A DNA stretch of 64,000 nt from the NCBI GenBank assembly GCA_937890005.1, contig CALBZA010000037.1:1-64000 (forward strand). The letters run 5' to 3'. Below the pieces are notes generated by a model. It was not told the origin of the DNA and did not search any database. It was given only the letters and a program-made list of their open reading frames with translations. Below, piece by piece: positions 26,413-34,878 of this stretch; positions within the stretch are counted from its first letter, which is position 1, and each line of letters starts with the position of its first letter. This stretch comes from an uncultured Verrucomicrobia subdivision 3 bacterium (lineage in GTDB: Bacteria; Verrucomicrobiota; Verrucomicrobiia; Limisphaerales; DASXHY01). The translations under genes were made by a program, and so were the position numbers.

Positions 26413-27207
26413 ATGTTTCAGCGGATCTCCTGGCAGGGAATGTTCATTTGGATACAGCTTGCCGTCTTTCTGGCCGGTTTCGCCGCCTCCGCGCAGTCCA
26501 CGAACCCGCCCGGCCCTGGCGAATTCGCGATTCGAGCCAAACGGGAATTCGTCGAAGCCCGTTCCCGCTACCAAACGAATTCCAATGACGTTGAGGCGGC
26601 GTGGCTGTTTGCCCGCGCATGCTTCGACCTTGGTGAATTCGCCAGAAACAACTCCGAACGTGCTGAAGTGGCGGAAACCGGAATTGCCGTTTCGCGGAAA
26701 TTGGTTTCCCAACACCCCAATTCAGTCGAGGGACGATATTATCTCGCGATGAACATGGGCCAGCTGGCCAGAACGAAAACCCTCGGCGCGCTGCGGCTCG
26801 TGGATCTGATGGAGGTGGAATTCAATGCAGCGCGAAAATTGAATGAAAAGTTCGATTACGCCGGTCCATGGCGAAATCTCGGACTTCTCTATCTTGAAGC
26901 GCCCGCGTTCGGAAGCATCGGAAGCCGCAGCAAAGCGCGGCAGCATCTTCGCCGGGCTGTCGAACTTGCCCCGAACTATCCGGAGAACCGGCTGATTCTG
27001 ACGGAAGCTTATCTGCGATGGGGGGATGAAGCCGCCGCTGCGCGAGAGTTCAAAACCCTGGCCGCGGGGTGGGCGCAGGCAAAAACCAATTTTTCCGGGG
27101 ACAAATGGGTGATGAGCTGGATCGACTGGCAAAAGCGCTACGACGTGTTGAAAGGCAAGCTCGGAGACGCGGCCTTGAAGCTCGAGACTCCAAAATCAGA
27201 GCGCTGA
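26413..27207 (+). CDS. Secreted TPR-repeat protein
   Basis: The ATG at 26413 is chosen because it opens directly into a signal peptide (FIWIQLAVFLAGFAASAQS). An upstream in-frame start at 26332 would place 27 unrelated residues ahead of it. The mature part of about 235 residues is all helical, with tetratricopeptide-like units (VEAAWLFARACFDLGEFARN, SVEGRYYLAMNMGQLARTK, ARQHLRRAVELAPNYPENRL, ILTEAYLRWGDEAAAAREF). It probably serves as a periplasmic protein-interaction module. It converges on ispE, with only one base between the stop codons. Confidence 0.75.
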   Translation: MFQRISWQGMFIWIQLAVFLAGFAASAQSTNPPGPGEFAIRAKREFVEARSRYQTNSNDVEAAWLFARACFDLGEFARNNSERAEVAETGIAVSRKLVSQHPNSVEGRYYLAMNMGQLARTKTLGALRLVDLMEVEFNAARKLNEKFDYAGPWRNLGLLYLEAPAFGSIGSRSKARQHLRRAVELAPNYPENRLILTEAYLRWGDEAAAAREFKTLAAGWAQAKTNFSGDKWVMSWIDWQKRYDVLKGKLGDAALKLETPKSER

Positions 27208-27208
27208 T

Positions 27209-28081
27209 TCAGACCGGCACAACCGCAGTCCAGTGCGTTGCGCCAAATTTCGATTTGAAACCTTCCAGGAGGCGTTCGCCCGCTGAAAGACTTTCCGCCA
27301 GCGCAAACGTGGTTGAGCCGCTGCCGGACATCAACGTGGCACATGCGCCGTTTTCGCGGAAGAATTCCTGGAAAAGGATCAGGAGCGGATACTTGTGAAG
27401 TGCCGGCGCTTCGAGGGAATTGTAAAATTCGGTTCCCGCTTTTCTGAGATCGGATTGTTGAAGCAGCTCGACAAGCCTGTCTGCCCGCCCGGCCTCGCCG
27501 TTCAACGCTGCAGGATAGCGCGCCAGGGATTGGTAAGCCCAGGCTGTGGAAATTCCAAATCCGGGATGCACCAATAGAAACGCGGCGCCTTTCATTGCAG
27601 CGAAGGGATCCAATGATTTCACCTTTTCACCACGCCCGGTTGCCAGAGCCGGTTTGTCCTGAAGGAAAAAGGGAACGTCCGACCCCAATGTTGCCGCAAG
27701 ATGGTTCAGCTGTTCCGGCGACAGTGGTTTTCCGAACAGCTCATTCAAGCCGCTGAGAGTGATCGCGGCGTTGGCGCTTCCACCGCCCAATCCGGCGGCG
27801 AGGGGAAGATTCTTTTCCAGTCGGATCCGTACGCCGTCCTTCAGACCAGCCTGATCCAGGAACGCTTTTGCCGCCCGGAACACCAAATTTCCTGAGTCCG
27901 TCGGCAGGTCGGGAATGGTGCAGCTCAGTTCAATGCCACTCCCGGCTTTCTCGAACTCCAATCGGTCGAAAACGTTCACGGGGTGCATGATCGTTTCCAG
28001 TTCGTGGAATCCATCCGGTCGTTTACCGAGAATGTTCAGCAGCAGATTGACTTTGCAGGGAGACGACTTTTCGAGCGCCAT
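27209..28081 (-). CDS. ispE: 4-diphosphocytidyl-2-C-methyl-D-erythritol kinase
   Basis: 290 residues, a GHMP kinase. The N-terminal SPCKVNLLLNILGKRPDGFH and the ATP-binding PLAAGLGGGSANAA are diagnostic. The C-terminal SGSGSTTFALAES motif is present. It phosphorylates CDP-ME in the MEP isoprenoid pathway, which also supplies the precursors for hopanoids made with the help of the neighbouring hpn genes. The ATG at 28081 is the only start that fits the family. It directly abuts the T-run of a strong terminator hairpin, which leaves no room for an ordinary leader (see findings). Confidence 0.96.
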   Translation of the reverse strand: MALEKSSPCKVNLLLNILGKRPDGFHELETIMHPVNVFDRLEFEKAGSGIELSCTIPDLPTDSGNLVFRAAKAFLDQAGLKDGVRIRLEKNLPLAAGLGGGSANAAITLSGLNELFGKPLSPEQLNHLAATLGSDVPFFLQDKPALATGRGEKVKSLDPFAAMKGAAFLLVHPGFGISTAWAYQSLARYPAALNGEAGRADRLVELLQQSDLRKAGTEFYNSLEAPALHKYPLLILFQEFFRENGACATLMSGSGSTTFALAESLSAGERLLEGFKSKFGATHWTAVVPV

Positions 28082-28109
28082 AAAAAAAGCGCCAACAAGA
28101 CGTTGGCGC
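28082..28109 (-). terminator. Rho-independent terminator abutting the ispE start codon
   Basis: An 8-bp perfect stem GCGCCAAC/GTTGGCGC with a 5-base loop. On the minus strand it is followed by seven T residues and then immediately by the ispE ATG. A weaker hairpin (AACCT/AGGTT, 28113-28127) precedes it. It lies 20 bases after the stop of the TIGR04073-like gene and should end that transcript. Confidence 0.85.
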
Positions 28110-28129
28110 GAGAACCTGAGAAAGGTTTT

Positions 28130-28570
28130 TCAGCGGGTTTCAAACACACGGAACCGGCTGCCGGGAACCCAGGGGACGATATCGCCACCGCTGTATCCAA
28201 AGTAGGTGTCGTTGTCGAACATCGAGTCCGCCAGAAGTCCCGGGGTGTAATTATCGGGATAAATCGGTCCGGGCGCGAAGTCGTTCACGAAGACCGGGTC
28301 ATACGGCGGGAAAGGTGCCGTGACGATTTCGTAAATGCCGATGCCCGTGCGGGCCAGAGTGCGGTTGACACCGCGAACAAATCCAAAGGTGTAAGCCTCG
28401 TCCGGCGAGCTGAACAATGCGGTCTGCTCCACCGTACGACGGAACTCACCGCCACGGACGATTTCAAATGTATTTGCAATGCCGCGTCCCATCTTGCGTT
28501 CAACATTGGTGCAGCCGGCAGCAAGAGCGAGAACTGACAGAAGACTCAGTAGGGAGAGGGTTTTTCTCAT
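28130..28570 (-). CDS. TIGR04073-like exosortase-associated lipoprotein
   Basis: A 146-residue lipoprotein (lipobox LAAGC, Cys20). The mature part matches the TIGR04073 pattern: KMGRGIANTFEIVRGGEF, then YTFGFVRGVNRTLARTGIGI and YEIVTAPFPPYDP. Members of this group occur in genomes with exosortase/PEP-CTERM systems, mostly Verrucomicrobiota and relatives. Their function is unknown. No exosortase or PEP-CTERM protein was seen in the window. The promoter probably lies in 28571-28659, downstream of tatC. Confidence 0.72.
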   Translation of the reverse strand: MRKTLSLLSLLSVLALAAGCTNVERKMGRGIANTFEIVRGGEFRRTVEQTALFSSPDEAYTFGFVRGVNRTLARTGIGIYEIVTAPFPPYDPVFVNDFAPGPIYPDNYTPGLLADSMFDNDTYFGYSGGDIVPWVPGSRFRVFETR

Positions 28571-28659
28571 AGAGTTCGATTCGTTGACCGGAGAGTAATG
28601 GCATCAACCCTTTTGTAAAGTGTGATTTGGGCTGCGTAAGGTGGGTATTGTCCCATTAA

Positions 28660-29748
28660 TCATCCATGTGTCAGCGAGAACCCACCCCGTTTGTAGATGA
28701 ACCACGCAGTCGCGAGGACTCCTGCAATAATGACCAGGGCGATAATCACCTGTCGCCGCACTTTCGCGGGTTCGGGATGCTCCCAATAACGCGCCACCTG
28801 AACACTCACCTCGTAAAGAACCTGGAGCGGAATAAACATGGCCACCTGCGTCACCACCTCCGGTGTGGTGAGCAGCGCACCGAGGATGAGATTGACCACG
28901 ATCATGTAACGACGGCCCTTCGAAAGGATTGCGTAGTTCAGAACGCCAATCTTCACCAGCGTCAGAATCACGACCGGAAGTTCAAATCCCAGCCCCATTC
29001 CCAGCATGAATTTGCAGACGAAGCTGATGTAATCCTCCGCCTTCCATTGGAAGGCGCCGAATCCGAGCCAGTTGGAATACATCTGCGATGCCGCAAGCGC
29101 CAGGGGCATCAAAGCAAAATAGCAGAACGCGACGCCGGCAAAGAAAAGCCCGCCGCCGAAGATCATTCCACGATAAACGTACTTCCGTTCTGTCAGCTTC
29201 AGGGCCGGGAAAATGAAGCTCGCAATGAAATAGAGAATGAACGGTCCGGCGAGAACCATGCCTCCATAAAACGCAACCTGGACGGCGACGATGAAACCTC
29301 CGGCAGGACTGAGGTTCACGAGGTCGATGTGAAGTTGCTTGGCGCTTTCGGCAACAGCCGGATCCGATTCCACACGCCAGGAAAGCACCTGATTGGTGCC
29401 AATCAGCATCGGCTCAATCTGGACTGCCACGAAGCGGTTCGTTCCAAGTCCAAATGCGGACTGCTGCTCCGCCGACAGTGTGTAAACCCCAAGCTTGTTG
29501 GTTCCGTAAAGAACGGTCGCAACCTGGTTGGTTCCGGGATACGCGATCTTTGCCTTGGATAACGGCCACTTCAGAAAATCGACGACATAATTGCCGGCGA
29601 TGAGGCAGAGCAGCATCGCGACGAAGAGCGCGACGGCGCTTTTGATCAGCACCCAGCGGAGATCCTCCAGGTGCTCAAGGAAAGATTTTACCGGTCCGCC
29701 CTCTTCTTCAGTTTCGTCAAAGCGTTCCGCTTCCGGTGGTTCAGCCAT
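28660..29748 (-). CDS. tatC: Twin-arginine translocase subunit TatC with enlarged periplasmic loop
   Basis: A 362-residue, six-helix membrane protein. The cytoplasmic N-terminus with FLEHLEDLRWVL is the TatC signature, and later segments (FILYFIASFIFPAL, ELPVVILTLVKIGVLN) follow the family. E. coli TatC has about 258 residues. Here the first periplasmic loop is enlarged by roughly 80-90 residues (about 70-155) and contains recurring GTN-x motifs. TatC binds the twin-arginine signal and recruits TatA. It is the last gene of the tol-pal-tat unit and starts 20 bases after the tatA stop. Confidence 0.95.
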   Translation of the reverse strand: MAEPPEAERFDETEEEGGPVKSFLEHLEDLRWVLIKSAVALFVAMLLCLIAGNYVVDFLKWPLSKAKIAYPGTNQVATVLYGTNKLGVYTLSAEQQSAFGLGTNRFVAVQIEPMLIGTNQVLSWRVESDPAVAESAKQLHIDLVNLSPAGGFIVAVQVAFYGGMVLAGPFILYFIASFIFPALKLTERKYVYRGMIFGGGLFFAGVAFCYFALMPLALAASQMYSNWLGFGAFQWKAEDYISFVCKFMLGMGLGFELPVVILTLVKIGVLNYAILSKGRRYMIVVNLILGALLTTPEVVTQVAMFIPLQVLYEVSVQVARYWEHPEPAKVRRQVIIALVIIAGVLATAWFIYKRGGFSLTHG

Positions 29749-29768
29749 GGCAGAAAGCGTTCAGAAGA

Positions 29769-30050
29769 TCAGGCTTTCGGGCCAGGCGTGGAAGATTGCG
29801 GAACCGTCTGCTGCTGCGGATCAGGCTGAGTATTCTGCGGAGGCAGACGGCGCGGGGCAGGCGGCGTATCGTCGGCGGCATTCTGAATTTCTTCGGTCAC
29901 TTCGCGCGTTGCCTTCTTGAACTCGCGAATTCCGGTTCCCAATCCCTTGGCGAGTTCGGGAAGTTTCTTGGCTCCGAACAAAATCAGAACAACTGCCAGG
30001 ATCAAAACGATTTCCCAGCCGCCAAGCATTGCTGCAAACATGATATTCAT
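29769..30050 (-). CDS. tatA: Twin-arginine translocase pore subunit TatA/E
   Basis: A 93-residue protein with one N-terminal transmembrane helix (GGWEIVLILAVVLILFGAKK), the FGAKKLPELAKGLG hinge and an amphipathic helix (IREFKKATREVTEEIQNA), as in TatA. It has a Pro/Gln-rich disordered C-terminus. It forms the oligomeric translocation element for folded proteins. A run of T residues sits directly before the ATG. It lies between pal and tatC on the same strand. Confidence 0.94.
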   Translation of the reverse strand: MNIMFAAMLGGWEIVLILAVVLILFGAKKLPELAKGLGTGIREFKKATREVTEEIQNAADDTPPAPRRLPPQNTQPDPQQQTVPQSSTPGPKA

Positions 30051-30142
30051 AAAAAAACCAGCGAGTTACCGTAAGCCTGTCCGGCAGGGTAGTAAAGCGC
30101 CAAAACCGGCTTCAAAGACTGATCGATGCAGTGAATCGCAGA

Positions 30143-30739
30143 TCAACGCGGATGAAGCAGGACGAATTCACCCCGGCGGTTCCGGCTCCAGGCCGCCTCG
30201 TCATGGCCGAATTCAGCCGGACGATCTTCACCGTAGGTCCGGGTCGCAACCCGGGCCGGATCAACTCCCATTCCCGCCAACGCCTCGCGAGCGGAAAGAG
30301 CGCGACGTTCTCCAAGAGAACGATTGTACTCTTCGGTGCCGCGTTCGTCGCAATGGCCCTCGATCAAAAGTCTTGCCGACATGTCGCTGCGAAGAGCCGC
30401 AGCCACGGCCTCCAGCTTGGAACGCTCGCCTCCGGAAATTGCAGCGCTGTCGTAACCAAAGTAAACCGTGTAGGGCGCCAGGGCGCCACGATCCTGGTGC
30501 ATCTGGTCGGGATCGAATGACGGGAGGTCTCCTCCGCCGGGGGGCACATCCATGCCACCGAAAGGTCCCTGGCCATCCACTCCAAAGGGCGAACCGGATC
30601 CAATCGGTGCGCCGGAAAGTCCGGCACCGGAGCCACCTTGCAGGGGTGTCGTTCCCTGCTTCTTGGTTTTACAGCCCACCGCAGCCACGCCCAGCACAAG
30701 CCCGAGCACCAGAACGCGCGAAAGTTGAGTCAGTTTCAT
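30143..30739 (-). CDS. pal: Peptidoglycan-associated lipoprotein Pal (second copy)
   Basis: A 198-residue protein with a lipobox ending AVGC (Cys23), a Gly/Pro-rich linker of about 60 residues and a C-terminal OmpA-like domain. The peptidoglycan-binding signature is LLIEGHCDERGTEEYNRSLG and the partner residues are in RRALSAREAL. Pal anchors the outer membrane to the cell wall and exchanges with TolB. It lies 43 bases downstream of another pal gene, with about 60 percent similarity in the OmpA domain by eye. The two are a tandem duplication. Confidence 0.93.
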   Translation of the reverse strand: MKLTQLSRVLVLGLVLGVAAVGCKTKKQGTTPLQGGSGAGLSGAPIGSGSPFGVDGQGPFGGMDVPPGGGDLPSFDPDQMHQDRGALAPYTVYFGYDSAAISGGERSKLEAVAAALRSDMSARLLIEGHCDERGTEEYNRSLGERRALSAREALAGMGVDPARVATRTYGEDRPAEFGHDEAAWSRNRRGEFVLLHPR

Positions 30740-30782
30740 GGGATCTTTCTGAATTGAGTCGAGTTGAAGTTACCGCAACGGA

Positions 30783-31382
30783 TTACTGCGGCGGCGAAAG
30801 GAGAATGAATTCGCCGCGACGATTCTGACGGAAAGCTTCTTCAGTCTGATCCGGATTCACGGGACGATCCTCGCCGAAGCTGATCGTTTCAACGCGACTG
30901 GCATCGACGCCCAATCGGATCAATTCATCACGAATCGCCAGAGCACGGCGTTCGCCCAGGGCGCGATTGTATTCCTCCGTTCCGCGCTCGTCGCAATGAC
31001 CTTCAACCCGCACGGCTGCGATTGCATTTGCCTTGAGATACTCCGCCACCGCCGCGACGTGCGCCTTATCACTGCTCCGGACGGCAGAACTGTCGAAGGC
31101 GAAATGAACCGTATGCACTTTGAAAACGTCGCTGTCCTGCTCCCAGTTTGAACGAGTTGATGGATCAATGATTGGGGTCAGGATTTCGCCCGTGTTCTGT
31201 CCACCATCGAATCCATCCGGCATCTCGGATTCAATCGGCGGCAATGTGCCGACTTCCGGAACGTGTGCGAGACGCTGATTCGGAATATTTGTCACACCGG
31301 TGGGTTTTTTCCGGCATCCAACACCGCCGACCGACAACACCAATCCAATCGCAACAAGGTTCAGTAAAAGGGTCGATTTCAT
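30783..31382 (-). CDS. pal: Peptidoglycan-associated lipoprotein Pal (first copy)
   Basis: The start at ATG 31382 gives a lipoprotein signal (VLSVGGVGC, Cys23); a longer in-frame extension to 31571 would run inside tolB and is rejected. The protein has about 199 residues with a linker and an OmpA-like domain containing VRVEGHCDERGTEEYNRALG and RRALAIRDEL. The conserved Asp and Arg that bind meso-diaminopimelate are present. It follows tolB after 22 bases, the canonical position of pal. Confidence 0.94.
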   Translation of the reverse strand: MKSTLLLNLVAIGLVLSVGGVGCRKKPTGVTNIPNQRLAHVPEVGTLPPIESEMPDGFDGGQNTGEILTPIIDPSTRSNWEQDSDVFKVHTVHFAFDSSAVRSSDKAHVAAVAEYLKANAIAAVRVEGHCDERGTEEYNRALGERRALAIRDELIRLGVDASRVETISFGEDRPVNPDQTEEAFRQNRRGEFILLSPPQ

Positions 31383-31404
31383 TCTAAATTTAAGTGGAAA
31401 CGGG

Positions 31405-32583
31405 CTACTTGGCCCAACTGGGTTGAGAGCTATTTCCCGAAATCCGGGTGACATCCTTGACTTGTTTGGTAGGCACGTCAAGAAGAGACAGGCCGCGGCG
31501 CCCACCTGCCTGACGCCTTGTAAATACAAGGGTTCGCGAGTTGGGCGCCCATGATGGATCCTCGCCTTCAATCAGCTCCGTCACCGGTCCTCCAGATGTG
31601 GGAACCACGCAGATTCGGAACGTGCGCATCTGAGAAGTGAACGCCAGCCACTTGCCGTCCGGAGAATATTCCGGCTCCGATGGATTCAGAAATCCTGGCG
31701 TGGGAACAATCTGAACAGAACCGCCATTGGCCGGAACTTTTGCAAGTGCGCGTCGGCCATTGATCTCTGTGGCAAAACAAATCCATTGCCCGTCAGGAGT
31801 CCAACACGGCGAAGACTCCGCCTGCTTGGTTGATGTCAGGCGTTTGAGATTGCTTCCGTCCAGATCCGAAACATAAACATCCGGACTGCCGCCTTTGCTG
31901 AGGATCATGGCAACGCGACGGCCATCGAACGAAACCGCAGGACTGATGCTGGACCCGCCGTAATAGGCAACTTTCGTTCGAGTACCACTGGCAAGGTCCT
32001 GATAGAAAATCGCCGGATTTCCGAGTTTGTAAGAAAGAAAGCACAATCCGAACTTCCCTGGCGCCCAGGCAGGCGCGGCGACGATCGTGTTGTCTGCGGT
32101 GACGGCCTGCTGATTGAAGCCGTCGAAATCGGCAACGAAGATCTCGCTGTTCTGACCTTTCGCTGCCTTGTAAGCGATTTTGGTTTTCGCGATGCCTTTC
32201 CTTCCGAGCGCCTCGACAAAGTCATCGGCAAACGCATGAGCCTGCCGGCGCAACGAGGCGCCTGAGTAAATTTTCGAAACCAGCTGGCTTTTGTTCACTG
32301 CATCCACCGCGCGGGCCTGAAGGTTTCCGTTCGCGGAACCGGAGATCAGATATTGTGCATTTTCGGCATTGGTGAATGCGAAGCCCTGGACGAAGAGATC
32401 GAACTGGAGCACTTCCGCCGCTTCACCCGTGATGCCGCTCATTGAGAGCCAGATGGGTGGAACGCGTCCCGGACCCTTTACTGTCACATCGATATCAATC
32501 TGCCCCGAGGCATTCTGAATTGAGCCTAAAATCAAAAGCGCACCGCCAGCGATTGCGGAGCAAAGAAACCGTTTCATGTTCAT
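31405..32583 (-). CDS. tolB: Tol-Pal system protein TolB
   Basis: A 392-residue periplasmic protein with a signal peptide (cleavage near NASGQ). The N-terminal alpha/beta domain (about 25-150) is followed by a six-bladed WD40-like beta-propeller with recurring units such as VSFDGRRVAMILSKGGSPDV, PCWTPDGQWICFAT and PEYSPDGKWLAFTS. TolB bridges Pal and the Tol complex. The start ATG overlaps the tolA-like stop by four bases (ATGA). Confidence 0.94.
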   Translation of the reverse strand: MNMKRFLCSAIAGGALLILGSIQNASGQIDIDVTVKGPGRVPPIWLSMSGITGEAAEVLQFDLFVQGFAFTNAENAQYLISGSANGNLQARAVDAVNKSQLVSKIYSGASLRRQAHAFADDFVEALGRKGIAKTKIAYKAAKGQNSEIFVADFDGFNQQAVTADNTIVAAPAWAPGKFGLCFLSYKLGNPAIFYQDLASGTRTKVAYYGGSSISPAVSFDGRRVAMILSKGGSPDVYVSDLDGSNLKRLTSTKQAESSPCWTPDGQWICFATEINGRRALAKVPANGGSVQIVPTPGFLNPSEPEYSPDGKWLAFTSQMRTFRICVVPTSGGPVTELIEGEDPSWAPNSRTLVFTRRQAGGRRGLSLLDVPTKQVKDVTRISGNSSQPSWAK

Positions 32584-33443
32584 CCTAGTAATTGTCGTAT
32601 CGCACTGATGTTGAAAGTGATTGTCACTTCGCGTTGAGCAAGAGTTTCTGATGAAGGCAGCGGCGCTGCGAAGCGCACACTGTTGAGTGTATTCTGAACG
32701 GCTCGATCTGCTGCGGGAATCCCTGAGCGTCTTGTAATTCGCGAGGAAACAACCGAGCCGTCTTTCGCAATGACAACGGTGACTTCCACTCGAGCGGAAT
32801 CGTCCACCGAATCGGGCAAATGCTTGATGAGTTCCCGATAGTAAACACTCTTTACCGCGTCATAAAAATTCGCGTAAGGCACACCACCACCACCGGATCC
32901 TTTCAATCGAATTTCCGTGCTGTCCGACAGTCCGCCTTTGATTCCAGAGACGGCCCGGTCCAGCTCTCGAGCCAGACGGTTCCGAGCTTCGCGCGCCTCG
33001 CGTTCCGCCTGCTCGTTCGAGCGATTTGATGGCGTTGGCCGTTTGACAAGCGTCAGGTTCGGTTGCGGCTTCTTCGGTTTTGAGCTGACTTCGAGCGAAT
33101 CGCTCTCTTTCGGTTTCTGAGGCTCTGATTTTGCAACCGGTTTCTTAACGGGTTCGGGCTGGACGACCTCAGGTTCTCGACTCTTCTCCGGCTTCGGTGC
33201 GGGCTTGGGTGGTTCCGGTGCGGGCTGTGGATCTCGTTGGGCGGCTGGCAACGATTTAACGTTCGGATCGCCGCCGCCCTGCTTCTGATCGTAGGTGGTT
33301 ATGACCGGAATGAATTCCAGTATCGGAGATTCATCCACTACTTTCTTTTTGCTGAGGAAAGCCGGCCCAATCAACAAAATGCCCAGCAACAGCAGGTGAA
33401 TGCCTGCAGAGGCGATAAAGCATCTTTTTTGAATCCGGTTCAT
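32580..33443 (-). CDS. tolA: TolA/TonB-like energy-transducing protein
   Basis: The ATG at 33443 overlaps the tolR stop (ATGA) and starts a protein of about 287 residues. There is one N-terminal transmembrane helix (FIASAGIHLLLLGILLIGPAF), a long Pro/Lys/Glu-rich periplasmic segment (about 60-150) and a C-terminal TonB/TolA-type domain (VEVTVVIAKDGSVVSSRITR, then AVQNTLNSVRFAAPLP). It transmits proton-motive force from TolQ/TolR to TolB and Pal. The position in the operon supports TolA over TonB. The sequence alone would be compatible with either. Confidence 0.88.
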   Translation of the reverse strand: MNRIQKRCFIASAGIHLLLLGILLIGPAFLSKKKVVDESPILEFIPVITTYDQKQGGGDPNVKSLPAAQRDPQPAPEPPKPAPKPEKSREPEVVQPEPVKKPVAKSEPQKPKESDSLEVSSKPKKPQPNLTLVKRPTPSNRSNEQAEREAREARNRLARELDRAVSGIKGGLSDSTEIRLKGSGGGGVPYANFYDAVKSVYYRELIKHLPDSVDDSARVEVTVVIAKDGSVVSSRITRRSGIPAADRAVQNTLNSVRFAAPLPSSETLAQREVTITFNISAIRQLLG

Positions 33444-33859
33444 CTGCGTGTTGGCGGTTCGGTGCGAATCGAATAACGGGTGATTCCCCGCTTCTGGCAT
33501 CGATCGATCACCGCCGTAAAATCTTTCGTCCGACTGTTCTCATCGGCCCGAATATAAACCACGGTGTTCGGATTTGCCTGCACGGCGTTGACCAGCATGG
33601 CTTCAAGCTGGTCGAGACTGACCCGACGTTTGTCGAGCATGTAAATCCCCTGCGCGCTGATCTCCACCGTCCGGATGTCCCTCGGAGTGACCGGCTGGTC
33701 GGGTTTCCCGCCCTGCGGCAGCTTGAGCGAAAGCCCCTGTTCCAAAAGCGGCGTGGTGATGATGAAGATGATCAACAACACAAACGCCAGATCGAGCAGC
33801 GGCGTGATGTTGATCTCGCTCAACGTCACCAGATGACTGCGCTGTGAAAACCGTCTCAT
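33440..33859 (-). CDS. tolR: Biopolymer transport protein TolR/ExbD
   Basis: A 139-residue protein with one transmembrane helix (ITPLLDLAFVLLIIFIITT) containing the conserved proton-path Asp. It is followed by a periplasmic domain of ExbD/TolR type. It overlaps tolQ upstream and the tolA-like gene downstream by ATGA. It forms the stator with TolQ. The name follows the presence of tolB and pal. Confidence 0.94.
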   Translation of the reverse strand: MRRFSQRSHLVTLSEINITPLLDLAFVLLIIFIITTPLLEQGLSLKLPQGGKPDQPVTPRDIRTVEISAQGIYMLDKRRVSLDQLEAMLVNAVQANPNTVVYIRADENSRTKDFTAVIDRCQKRGITRYSIRTEPPTRR

Positions 33860-34593
33860 TCTTCGCTCAAATATTCCGTCTCCATTTTGGAAACCAATTC
33901 CTGCGCAAAATTGTCCAGTTCCACCGTCAGGACACGCAGGTTATGCACCAGCCAGTTATAGCCGAACATCGACGGAATCGCGACCAGCAGACCGGCCACC
34001 GTCGTGATCAAAGCAGCCGCCACACCAGGTGCCATGGCACTCAAGGTCGCACTGCCCTGCATGGCCACGTGTCCGAAGGTGCTCATCACGCCCCACACGG
34101 TTCCGAGCAATCCAAGAAAAGGCCCGCCGCTGACTGCGATGGCCAGCAGGATCAGGCCGGATTCGAGTTTAAGGGATTCCTGCGCGACGGCATTTTCCAG
34201 CGTGCGTTTGGTGTGTTCCATTCCCTTCATCGAAACGTAGCGTTTCCGGGTTCCTTCAGGCGTTTTCAGCCGGCTGTCGAGTTCCACGCTTCCGGCCTGA
34301 TAGACCATGAACAGCGGGCAACCCTCGGCCTGAACGCGCCGGTCGAACACATCCAGAACAGCTTTCTGCGAGCGGAATTCGGCCATGAAAAACTGGTTCA
34401 GCTTCTTGGCTTTTCGCATTTGGATAGCCTTCGAGAGCATGACGAACCAGGCGACGACGGAGAAGATGGCGAGGCAGACGATGATGATTTTGGCTTCCAC
34501 CGTGGCCTGACGCCAGATGTAAACCAGCTCGAACTCACCCGCTCTCGAAGCGGTATTGGCGGCAGCTGCCGCAAAAAATAAAGGCACGTTCAT
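33856..34593 (-). CDS. tolQ: Biopolymer transport protein TolQ/ExbB
   Basis: A 245-residue protein with three transmembrane helices (about 35-55, 140-165, 185-205) and the MotA/TolQ/ExbB signature GLLGTVWGVMSTFGHVAMQG. It is the first gene of the tolQRAB-pal-pal-tatAC unit. The 285-base divergent gap (34594-34878) upstream must hold the operon promoter. It is relatively AT-rich at 34660-34760. No operator could be recognised. The start at 34593 lacks an ordinary spaced ribosome-binding site, since GAAGGA runs directly into the ATG. Confidence 0.94.
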   Translation of the reverse strand: MNVPLFFAAAAANTASRAGEFELVYIWRQATVEAKIIIVCLAIFSVVAWFVMLSKAIQMRKAKKLNQFFMAEFRSQKAVLDVFDRRVQAEGCPLFMVYQAGSVELDSRLKTPEGTRKRYVSMKGMEHTKRTLENAVAQESLKLESGLILLAIAVSGGPFLGLLGTVWGVMSTFGHVAMQGSATLSAMAPGVAAALITTVAGLLVAIPSMFGYNWLVHNLRVLTVELDNFAQELVSKMETEYLSEE

Positions 34594-34878
34594 TCCTTCA
34601 CGAAATTTATCCGCGATTTTGGTCGTGAGGAACCGACGCGCCCGAGCGGAATTCGTTCAACGAAAAACAGAATTTTTTTACCGGCCCCGATGGCCGACAT
34701 GGTTGTTTCTAGCAACGCACACGGGAATTGCAAAAGGTTTTTTGGTAAAACGCATAAGGTTTTCACCCCGGCATCGTTTTTCACGGACCGAAACTTGAAG
34801 TGACCGTTTACAAACTCCGGCCGGATGTGGAGTCACGCCGACCTTTACAGCGCTGCATCTTCGGCCAATCTAAGCACC

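Noticed and set aside
31383..31571. N-terminal extension of the first pal gene
   Set aside because: It lies wholly within tolB in another frame and would bury the lipoprotein signal.
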